Assembly (NCBI RefSeq): GCF_933775445.1
Contig: NC_065874.1
Location: 20,716,501 to 20,780,500, forward strand
From: Argentina anserina
Lineage: Eukaryota > Streptophyta > Magnoliopsida > Rosales > Rosaceae
Direction of reading: 5' to 3'
DNA: 64,000 bases
Part shown: piece after piece, positions 11,261-22,291 of the stretch
Position numbering within the stretch: position 1 is the first letter of the stretch
Layout: each line of letters begins with the position of its first letter
Made by a program: the position numbers and the translations under genes
Notes under the pieces: generated by a model
What the model saw: only the letters and a program-made list of their open reading frames with translations
Databases searched by the model: none
What the model was told of the DNA's origin: nothing

Positions 11261-12988
11261 GATACTCAGTTTGAAAGAAACACACTCCCACACTTGCAAA
11301 ACTCTCAAGTTCAATAGAAACTCGCATCAGAAAGCCTTACAGAAAGATACTAAAACGAGAAATAAAAACATACACAATTGGAATAGTAAAGATACGCAAA
11401 CGATGTAAAGATACTCAGTTTGAATGAAACACACTCCTACACTTGCAAAACTCTCAAATACAATAGAAACTCGCATCAGAAGCCTTACAGAAAGATACTT
11501 AAATGAGAAATGAAAAGATACACAATTGGAATAGTAAAGATACGCAAACGATGTAAAGATACACAATTGGAATAGTAAAGATACGCAAACGATGTAAAGA
11601 TACTCAGTTTGAAAGAAACACACTCCCACACTTGCAAAACTCTCAAATACAATAGAAACTCGCATCAGAAGCCTTACAGAAAGATACTCAAACGAGAAAT
11701 GAAAAGATACACAATTGGAATAGTAAAGATACGCAAACGATGTAAAGATACACAATTGGAATAGTAAAGATACGCAAACGATGTAAAGATACTCAGTTTG
11801 AAAGAAACACACTCCCACACTTGCAAAACTCTCAAATTCAATAGAAACTCGCATCAGAAGCCTTACAGAAAGATACTCAAACGAGAAATGATAAGATACA
11901 CAATTGGAATAGTAAAGATACGCAAACGATGTAAAGATACACAATTGGAATAGTAAAGATACGCAAACGATGTAAAGATACTCAGTTTGAAAGAAACACA
12001 CTCCCACACTTGCAAAACTCTCAAGTTCAATAGAAACTCGCATCAGAAAGCCTTACAGAAAGATACTCAAACGAGAAATAAAAACATACACAATTGGAAT
12101 AGTAAAGATACGCAAACGATGTAAAGATACTCAGTTTGAATGAAACACACTCCTACACTTGCAAAACTCTCAAATACAATAGAAACTCGCATCAGAAGCC
12201 TTACAGAAAGATACTTAAACGAGAAATGAAAAGATACACAATTGGAATAGTAAAGATACGCAAACGATGTAAAGATACACAATTGGAATAGTAAAGATAC
12301 GCAAACGATGTAAAGATACTCAGTTTGAAAGAAACACACTCCCACACTTGCAAAACTCTCAAATACAATAGAAACTCGCATCAGAAGCCTTACAGAAAGA
12401 TACTCAAACGAGAAATGAAAAGATACACAATTGGAATAGTAAAGATACGCAAACGATGTAAAGATACACAATTGGAATAGTAAAGATACGCAAACGATGT
12501 AAAGATACTCAGTTTGAAAGAAACACACTCCCACACTTGCAAAACTCTCAAATTCGATAGAAACTCGCATCTGAAGCCTTACAGAAAGATACTCAAACGA
12601 GAAATGAAAAGATACACAATTGGAATAGTAAAGATACGCAAACGATGTAAAGATACACAATTGGAATAGTAAAGATACGCAAACGATGTAAAGATACTCA
12701 GTTTGAACGAAACACACTCCCACACTTGCAAAACTCTCAAATACAATAGAAACTCGCATCAGAAGCCTTACAGAAAGATACTCAAACGAGAAATGAAAAG
12801 ATACACAATTGGAATAGTAAAGATACGCAAACGATGTAAAGATACTCAGTTTGAAAGAATCACACTCCCACACTTGCAAAACTCTCAAATACAATAGAAA
12901 CTCGCATCAGAAGCCTTACAGAAAGATACTCAAACGAGAAATGATAAGATACACAATTGGAATAGTAAAGATACGCAAACGATGTAAA
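11261..12988 (+). repeat. 1728-bp HOR, copy 2
   Basis: The unit at 9533 is repeated with the same ten-monomer order. Differences seen by eye include GATACTTAAATGAG (near 11500) for GATACTTAAACGAG, and AAATTCGATAG (near 12553) for AAATTCAATAG. The few differences imply recent duplication. Confidence 0.92.
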
Positions 12989-15730
12989 GATACTCAGTTT
13001 GAAAGAAACACACTCCCACACTTGCAAAACTCTCAAGTTCAATAGAAACTCGCATCAGAAAGCCTTACAGAAAGATACTAAAACGAGAAATAAAAACATA
13101 CACAATTGGAATAGTAAAGATACGCAAACGATGTAAAGATACTCAGTTTGAATGAAACACACTCCTACACTTGCAAAACTCTCAAATACAATAGAAACTC
13201 GCATCAGAAGCCTTACAGAAAGATACTTAAATGAGAAATGAAAAGATACACAATTGGAATAGTAAAGATACGCAAACGATGTAAAGATACACAATTGGAA
13301 TAGTAAAGATACGCAAACGATGTAAAGATACTCAGTTTGAAAGAAACACACTCCCACACTTGCAAAACTCTCAAGTTCAATAGAAACTCGCATCAGAAAG
13401 CCTTACAGAAAGATACTAAAACGAGAAATAAAAACATACACAATTGGAATAGTAAAGATACGCAAACGATGTAAAGATACTCAGTTTGAATGAAACACAC
13501 TCCTACACTTGCAAAACTCTCAAATACAATAGAAACTCGCATCAGAAGCCTTACAGAAAGATACTTAAATGAGAAATGAAAAGATACACAATTGGAATAG
13601 TAAAGATACGCAAACGATGTAAAGATACACAATTGGAATAGTAAAGATACGCAAACGATGTAAAGATACTCAGTTTGAAAGAAACACACTCCCACACTTG
13701 CAAAACTCTCAAATACAATAGAAACTCGCATCAGAAGCCTTACAGAAAGATACTCAAACGAGAAATGAAAAGATACACAATTGGAATAGTAAAGATACGC
13801 AAACGATGTAAAGATACACAATTGGAATAGTAAAGATACGCAAACGATGTAAAGATACTCAGTTTGAAAGAAACACACTCCCACACTTGCAAAACTCTCA
13901 AATTCGATAGAAACTCGCATCTGAAGCCTTACAGAAAGATACTCAAACGAGAAATGAAAAGATACACAATTGGAATAGTAAAGATACGCAAACGATGTAA
14001 AGATACACAATTGGAATAGTAAAGATACGCAAACGATGTAAAGATACTCAGTTTGAACGAAACACACTCCCACACTTGCAAAACTCTCAAATACAATAGA
14101 AACTCGCATCAGAAGCCTTACAGAAAGATACTCAAACGAGAAATGAAAAGATACACAATTGGAATAGTAAAGATACGCAAACGATGTAAAGATACTCCGT
14201 TTGAAAGAAACACACTCCCACACTTGCAAAACTCTCAAATTCAATAGAAACTCGCATCAGAAAGCCTTACAGAAAGATACTCAAACGAGAAATAAAAACA
14301 TACACAATTGGAATAGTAAAGATACGCAAACGATGTAAAGATACTCAGTTTGAAAGAAACACACTCCTACACTTGCAAAACTCTCAAATACAATAGAAAC
14401 TCGCATCAGAAGCCTTACAGAAAGATACTTAAACGAGAAATGAAAAGATACACAATTGGAATAGTAAAGATACGCAAACGATGTAAAGATACACAATTGG
14501 AATAGTAAAGATACGCAAACGATGTAAAGATACTCAGTTTGAAAGAAACACACTCCCACACTTGCAAAACTCTCAAATACAATAGAAACTCGCATCAGAA
14601 GCCTTACAGAAAGATACTCAAACGAGAAATGAAAAGATACACAATTGGAATAGTAAAGATACGCAAACGATGTAAAGATACACAATTGGAATAGTAAAGA
14701 TACGCAAACGATGTAAAGATACTCAGTTTGAAAGAAACACACTCCCACACTTGCAAAACTCTCAAATTCAATAGAAACTCGCATCAGAAGCCTTACAGAA
14801 AGATACTCAAACGAGAAATGATAAGATACACAATTGGAATAGTAAAGATACGCAAACGATGTAAAGATACACAATTGGAATAGTAAAGATACAAAAACGA
14901 TGTAAAGATACTCAGTTTGAAAGAAACACACTCCCACACTTGCAAAACTCTCAAGTTCAATAGAAACTCGCATCAGAAAGCCTTACAGAAAGATACTCAA
15001 ACGAGAAATAAAAACATACACAATTGGAATATTAAAGATACGCAAACGATGTAAAGATACTCAGTTTGAAAGAAACACACTCCTACACTTGCAAAACTCT
15101 CAAATACAATAGAAACTCGCATCAGAAGCCTTACAGAAAGATACTTAAACGAGAAATGAAAAGATACACAATTGGAATAGTAAAGATACGCAAACGATGT
15201 AAAGATACACAATTGGAATAGTAAAGATACGCAAACGATGTAAAGATACTCAGTTTGAAAGAAACACACTCCCACACTTGCAAAACTCTCAAATACAATA
15301 GAAACTCGCATCAGAAGCCTTACAGAAAGATACTCAAACGAGAAATGAAAAGATACACAATTGGAATAGTAAAGATACGCAAACGATGTAAAGATACACA
15401 ATTGGAATAGTAAAGATACGCAAACGATGTAAAGATACTCAGTTTGAAAGAAACACACTCCCACACTTGCAAAACTCTCAAATACAATAGAAACTCGCAT
15501 CTGAAGCCTTACAGAAAGATACTCAAACGAGAAATGATAAGATACACAATTGGAATAGTAAAGATACGCAAACGATGTAAAGATACTCAGTTTGAAAGAA
15601 ACACACTCCCACACTTGCAAAACTCTCAAGTTCAATAGAAACTCGCATCAGAAAGCCTTACAGAAAGATACTCAAACGAGAAATAAAAACATACACAATT
15701 GGAATAGTAAAGATACGCAAACGATGTAAA
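12989..15730 (+). repeat. Rearranged relatives of the 1728-bp HOR
   Basis: Monomer lengths from 12989 are 149, 189, 149, 189, 189, 189, 148, 149, 189, 189, 189, 149, 189, 189, 148 and 149. The block 12989-13475 looks like a 1728-bp unit start that lost two 189-bp monomers. GATACTTAAATGAG appears at both 13229 and 13570, showing a local 338-bp repeat (13138-13475). Private variants include GATACTCCGTTTG at 14191 and GATACAAAAACG near 14890. Confidence 0.82.
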
Positions 15731-17809
15731 GATACTCAGTTTGAAAGAAACACACTCCTACACTTGCAAAACTCTCAAATACAATAGAAACTCGCATCAG
15801 AAGCCTTACAGAAAGATACTTAAACGAGAAATGAAAAGATACACAATTGGAATAGTAAAGATACGCAAACGATGTAAAGATACACAATTGGAATAGTAAA
15901 GATACGCAAACGATGTAAAGATACTCAGTTTGAAAGAAACACACTCCCACACTTGCAAAACTCTCAAATACAATAGAAACTCGCATCAGAAGCCTTACAG
16001 AAAGATACTCAAACGAGAAATGAAAAGATACACAATTGGAATAGTAAAGATACGCAAACGATGTAAAGATACACAATTGGAATAGTAAAGATACGCAAAC
16101 GATGTAAAGATACTCAGTTTGAAAGAAACACACTCCCACACTTGCAAAACTCTCAAATTCAATAGAAACTCGCATCTGAAGCCTTACAGAAAGATACTCA
16201 AACGAGAAATGAAAAGATACACAATTGGAATAGTAAAGATACGCAAACGATGTAAAGATACACAATTGGAATAGTAAAGATACGCAAACGATGTAAAGAT
16301 ACTCAGTTTGAACGAAACACAGTCCCACACTTGCAAAACTCTCAAATACAATAGAAACTCGCATCAGAAGCCTTACAGAAAGATACTCAAACGAGAAATG
16401 AAAAGATACACAATTGGAATAGTAAAGATACGCAAACGATGTAAAGATACACAATTGGAATAGTAAAGATACGCAAACGATGTAAAGATACTCAGTTTGA
16501 AAGAAACACACTCCCACACTTGCAAAACTCTCAAATACAATAGAAACTCGCATCAGAAGCCTTACAGAAAGATACTCAAACGAGAAATGATAAGATACAC
16601 AATTGGAATAGTAAAGATACGCAAACGATGTAAAGATACACAATTGGAATAGTAAAGATACGCAAACGATGTAAAGATACTCAGTTTGAAAGAAACACAC
16701 TCCCACACTTGCAAAACTCTCAAATACAATAGAAACTCGCATCAGAAGCCTTACAGAAAGATACTCAAACGAGAAATGATAAGATACACAATTGGAATAG
16801 TAAAGATACGCAAACGATGTAAAGATACACAATTGGAATAGTAAAGATACGCAAACGATGTAAAGATACTCAGTTTGAAAGAAACACACTCCCACACTTG
16901 CAAAACTCTCAAATACAATAGAAACTCGCATCAGAAGCCTTACAGAAAGATACTCAAACGAGAAATGAAAAGATACACAATTGGAATAGTAAAGATACGC
17001 AAACGATGTAAAGATACACAATTGGAATAGTAAAGATACGCAAACGATGTAAAGATACTCAGTTTGAAAGAAACACACTCCCACACTTGCAAAACTCTCA
17101 AATTCAATAGAAACTGGCATCTGAAGCCTTACAGAAAAATACTCAAACGAGAAATGAAAAGATACACAATTGTAATAGTAAAGATACGCAAACGCTGTAA
17201 AGATACACAATTGGAATAGTAAAGATACGCAAACGATGTAAAGATACTCAGTTTGAACGAAACACACTCCCACACTTGCAAAACTCTCAAATACAATAGA
17301 AACTCGCATCAGAAGCCTTACAGAAAGATACTTAAACGAGAAATGAAAAGATACACAATTGGAATAGTAAAGATACGCAAACGATGTAAAGATACACAAT
17401 TGGAATAGTAAAGATACGCAAACGATGTAAAGATACTCAGTTTGAAAGAAACACACTCCCACACTTGCAAAACTCTCAAATACAATAGAAACTCGCATCA
17501 GAAGCCTTACAGAAAGATACTCAAACGAGAAATGAAAAGATACACAATTGGAATAGTAAAGATACGCAAACGATGTAAAGATGCACAATTGGAATAGTAA
17601 AGATACGCAAACGATGTAAAGATACTCAGTTTGAAAGAAACACACTCCCACACTTGCAAAACTCTCAAATTCAATAGAAACTCGCATCTGAAGCCTTACA
17701 GAAAGATACTCAAACGAGAAATGATAAGATACACAATTGGAATAGTAAAGATACGCAAACGATGTAAAGATACACAATTGGAATAGTAAAGATACGCAAA
17801 CGATGTAAA
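15731..17809 (+). repeat. Uniform run of eleven 189-bp two-box monomers
   Basis: Starts occur every 189 bp: 15731, 15920, 16109, 16298, 16487, 16676, 16865, 17054, 17243, 17432 and 17621. No one-box monomer intervenes, which makes this the longest single-length run in the window. Because 189 is divisible by three, one minus-strand frame stays open across it (stop at the 15672 end, ATG at 18011, 779 codons); I regard this frame as non-coding. The last four monomers belong to the first 904-bp cassette. Confidence 0.92.
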
Positions 17810-17957
17810 GATACTCAGTTTGAACGAAACACACTCCCACACTTGCAAAACTCTCAAATACAATAGAAACTCGCATCAGAAGCCTTACAGAAAGATACTC
17901 AAACGAGAAATGAAAAAATACACAATTGGAATAGTAAAGATACGCAAACGATGTAAA
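17054..17957 (+). repeat. 904-bp cassette, copy 1
   Basis: The cassette is four 189-bp monomers plus one of 148 bp. Ordered markers are: ACAGAAAAATACTC with TTGTAATAG and ACGCTGTAAAG; GAACGAAAC with GATACTTAAACG; GATGCACAATTGG; GCATCTGAAGCC with AATGATAAG; and GAACGAAAC ending AATGAAAAAATAC. This copy has a private GAAACTGGCATC near 17115. Confidence 0.9.
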
Positions 17958-18295
17958 GATACTCAGTTTGAAAGAAACACACTCCCACACTTGCAAAACT
18001 CTCAAATTCAATAGAAACTCGCATCAGAAAGCCTTACAGAAAGATACTCAAACGAGAAATGAAAAGATACACAATTGGAATCGTAAAGATACGCAAACGA
18101 TGTAAAGATACTCAGTTTGAAAGAAACACACTCCCACACTTGCAAAACTCTCAAATACAATAGAAACTCGCATCAGAAGCCTTACAGAAAGATACTCAAA
18201 CGAGAAATGAAAAGATACACAATTGGAATAGTAAAGATACGCAAACGATGTAAAGATACACAATTGGAATAGTAAAGATACGCAAACGATGTAAA

Positions 18296-19199
18296 GATAC
18301 TAAGTTTCAAAGAAACACACTCCCACACTTGCAAAACTCTCAAATTCAATAGAAACTCGCATCTGAAGCCTTACAGAAAAATACTCAAACGAGAAATGAA
18401 AAGATACACAATTGTAATAGTAAAGATACGCAAACGCTGTAAAGATACACAATTGGAATAGTAAAGATACGCAAACGATGTAAAGATACTCAGTTTGAAC
18501 GAAACACACTCCCACACTTGCAAAACTCTCAAATACAATAGAAACTCGCATCAGAAGCCTTACAGAAAGATACTTAAACGAGAAATGAAAAGATACACAA
18601 TTGGAATAGTAAAGATACGCAAACGATGTAAAGATACACAATTGGAATAGTAAAGATACGCAAACGATGTAAAGAAACTCAGTTTGAAAGAAACACACTC
18701 CCACACTTGCAAAACTCTCAAATACAATGGAAACTCGCATCAGAAGCCTTACAGAAAGATACTCAAACGAGAAATGAAAAGATACACAATTGGAATAGTA
18801 AAGATACGCAAACGATGTAAAGATGCACAATTGGAATAGTAAAGATACGCAAACGATGTAAAGATACTCAGTTTGAAAGAAACACACTCCCACACTTGCA
18901 AAACTCTCAAATTCAATAGAAACTCGCATCTGAAGCCTTACAGAAAGATACTCAAACGAGAAATGATAAGATACACAATTGGAATAGTAAAGATACGCAA
19001 ACGATGTAAAGATACACAATTGGAATAGTAAAGATACGCAAACGATGTAAAGATACTCAGTTTGAACGAAACACACTCCCACACTTGCAAAACTCTCAAA
19101 TACAATAGAAACTCGCATCAGAAGCCTTACAGAAAGATACTCAAACGAGAAATGAAAAAATACACAATTGGAATAGTAAAGATACGCAAACGATGTAAA
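18296..19199 (+). repeat. 904-bp cassette, copy 2
   Basis: All five monomers have the marker order of copy 1. The first starts GATACTAAGTTTC (18296), the third starts GAAACTCAG (18674) and has CAATGGAAAC, all private to this copy. It lies 1242 bp after copy 1, separated by monomers of 149 and 189 bp. Confidence 0.9.
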
Positions 19200-19389
19200 G
19201 ATACTCAGTTTGAAAGAAACACACTCCCACACTTGCAAAACTCTCAAATTCAATAGAAACTCGCATCAGAAAGCCTTACAGAAAGATACTCAAACGAGAA
19301 ATGAAAAGATACACAATTGGAATAGTAAAGATACGCAAACGATGTAAAGATGCACAATTGGAATAGTAAAGATACGCAAACGATGTAAA
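19200..19389 (+). repeat. Hybrid 190-bp monomer at an unequal-crossover junction
   Basis: The left part (AAATTC, GCATCAGAAAGCC) is the monomer that normally follows the 904-bp cassette. The right part carries GATGCACAATTGG, which otherwise marks cassette monomer three. The next monomer (19390) is cassette monomer four. The sequence therefore jumps back into the cassette somewhere between about 19270 and 19348. Confidence 0.8.
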
Positions 19390-19767
19390 GATACTCAGTT
19401 TGAAAGAAACACACTCCCACACTTGCAAAACTCTCAAATTCAATAGAAACTCGCATCTGAAGCCTTACAGAAAGATACTCAAACGAGAAATGATAAGATA
19501 CACAATTGGAATAGTAAAGATACGCAAACGATGTAAAGATACACAATTGGAATAGTAAAGATACGCAAACGATGTAAAGATACTCAGTTTGAAAGAAACA
19601 CACTCCCACACTTGCAAAACTCTCAAATACAATAGAAACTCGCATCAGAAGCCTTACAGAAAGATACTCAAACGAGAAATGAAAAGATACACAATTGGAA
19701 TAGTAAAGATACGCAAACGATGTAAAGATACACAATTGGAATAGTAAAGATACGCAAACGATGTAAA

Positions 19768-20671
19768 GATACTCAGTTTGAAAGAAACACACTCCCACAC
19801 TTGCAAAACTCTCAAATTCAATAGAAACTCGCATCTGAAGCCTTACAGAAAAATACTCAAACGAGAAATGAAAAGATACACAATTGTAATAGTAAAGATA
19901 CGCAAACGCTGTAAAGATACACAATTGGAATAGTAAAGATACGCAAACGATGTAAAGATACTCAGTTTGAACGAAACACACTCCCACACTTGCAAAACTC
20001 TCAAATACAATAGAAACTCGCATCAGAAGCCTTACAGAAAGATACTTAAACGAGAAATGAAAAGATACACAATTGGAATAGTAAAGATACGCAAACGATG
20101 TAAAGATACACAATTGGAATAGTAAAGATACGCAAACGATGTAAAGATACTCAGTTTGAAAGAAACACACTCCCACACTTGCAAAACTCTCAAATACAAT
20201 AGAAACTCGCATCAGAAGCCTTACAGAAAGATACTCAAACGAGAAATGAAAAGATACACAATTGGAATAGTAAAGATACGCAAACGATGTAAAGATGCAC
20301 AATTGGAATAGTAAAGATACGCAAACGATGTAAAGATACTCAGTTTGAAAGAAACACACTCCCACACTTGCAAAACTCTCAAATTCAATAGAAACTCGCA
20401 TCTGAAGCCTTACAGAAAGATACTCAAACGAGAAATGATAAGATACACAATTGGAATAGTAAAGATACGCAAACGATGTAAAGATACACAATTGGAATAG
20501 TAAAGATACGCAAACGATGTAAAGATACTCAGTTTGAACGAAACACACTCCCACACTTGCAAAACTCTCAAATACAATAGAAACTCGCATCAGAAGCCTT
20601 ACAGAAAGATACTCAAACGAGAAATGAAAAAATACACAATTGGAATAGTAAAGATACGCAAACGATGTAAA
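19768..20671 (+). repeat. 904-bp cassette, copy 3
   Basis: All five monomers are present in the same marker order (ACAGAAAAATACTC near 19849; GATGCACAATTGG near 20295). It starts a 1620-bp unit (19768-21387) made of the cassette plus monomers of 149, 148, 189 and 230 bp. Confidence 0.9.
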
Positions 20672-21387
20672 GATACTCAGTTTGAAAGAAACACACTCCC
20701 ACACTTGCAAAACTCTCAAATTCAATAGAAACTCGCATCAGAAAGCCTTACAGAAAGATACTCAAACGAGAAATGAAAAGATACACAATTGGAATCGTAA
20801 AGATACGCAAACGATGTAAAGATACTCAGTTTGAAAGAAACACACTCCCACACTTGCAAAACTCTCAAATACAATAGAAACTCGCATCAGAAGCCTTACA
20901 GAAAGATACTCAAACGAGAAATGAAAAGATACACAATTGGAATAGTAAAGATACGCAAACGATGTAAAGATACTCAGTTTGAAAGAAACACACTCCCACA
21001 CTTGCAAAACTCTCAAATACAATAGAAACTCGCATCAGAAGCCTTACAGAAAGATACTCAAACGAGAAATGATAAGATACACAATTGGAATAGTAAAGAT
21101 ACGCAAACGATGTAAAGATACACAATTGGAATAGTAAAGATACGCAAACGATGTAAAGATACTCAGTTTGAAAGAAACACACTCCCACACTTGCAAAACT
21201 CTCAAATACAATAGAAACTCGCATCAGAAGCCTTACAGAAAGATACTCAAACGAGAAATGATAAGATACACAATTGGAATAGTAAAGATACGCAAACGAT
21301 GTAAAGATACACAATTGGAATAGTAAAGATACGCAAACGATGTAAAGATACACAATTGGAATAGTAAAGATACGCAAACGATGTAAA

Positions 21388-22291
21388 GATACTCAGTTTG
21401 AAAGAAACACACTCCCACACTTGCAAAACTCTCAAATTCAATAGAAACTCGCATCTGAAGCCTTACAGAAAAATACTCAAACGAGAAATGAAAAGATACA
21501 CAATTGTAATAGTAAAGATACGCAAACGCTGTAAAGATACACAATTGGAATAGTAAAGATACGCAAACGATGTAAAGATACTCAGTTTGAACGAAACACA
21601 CTCCCACACTTGCAAAACTCTCAAATACAATAGAAACTCGCATCAGAAGCCTTACAGAAAGATACTTAAATGAGAAATGAAAAGATACACAATTGGAATA
21701 GTAAAGATACGCAAACGATGTAAAGATACACAATTGGAATAGTAAAGATACGCAAACGATGTAAAGATACTCAGTTTGAAAGAAACACACTCCCACACTT
21801 GCAAAACTCTCAAATACAATAGAAACTCGCATCAGAAGCCTTACAGAAAGATACTCAAACGAGAAATGAAAAGATACACAATTGGAATAGTAAAGATACG
21901 CAAACGATGTAAAGATGCACAATTGGAATAGTAAAGATACGCAAACGATGTAAAGATACTCAGTTTGAAAGAAACACACTCCCACACTTGCAAAACTCTC
22001 AAATTCAATAGAAACTCGCATCTGAAGCTTTACAGAAAGATACTCAAACGAGAAATGATAAGATACACAATTGGAATAGTAAAGATACGCAAACGATGTA
22101 AAGATACACAATTGGAATAGTAAAGATACGCAAACGATGTAAAGATACTCAGTTTGAACGAAACACACTCCCACACTTGCAAAACTCTCAAATACAATAG
22201 AAACTCGCATCAGAAGCCTTACAGAAAGATACTCAAACGAGAAATGAAAAAATACACAATTGGAATAGTAAAGATACGCAAACGATGTAAA
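21388..22291 (+). repeat. 904-bp cassette, copy 4
   Basis: This copy lies exactly 1620 bp after copy 3. Its followers (149, 148, 189, 189) match those of copy 3 except that the 230-bp monomer is replaced by a 189-bp one with one box fewer. Private variants are GATACTTAAATGAG near 21665 and GCATCTGAAGCTTTAC near 22022. Confidence 0.9.

Noticed and set aside
15672..18011. Long minus-strand open frame (779 codons) as a repetitive membrane-like protein gene
   Set aside because: It is the reverse strand of 189-bp satellite monomers, open only because 189 is a multiple of three. The same peptide repeat is broken wherever 148-, 149- or 190-bp monomers occur, and there is no unique N- or C-terminal sequence.
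18300..19253. Frame end at 18300 taken as a gene boundary
   Set aside because: The stop comes from private changes in the 18296 monomer head (GATACTAAGTTTC); it is simply a mutated satellite copy.
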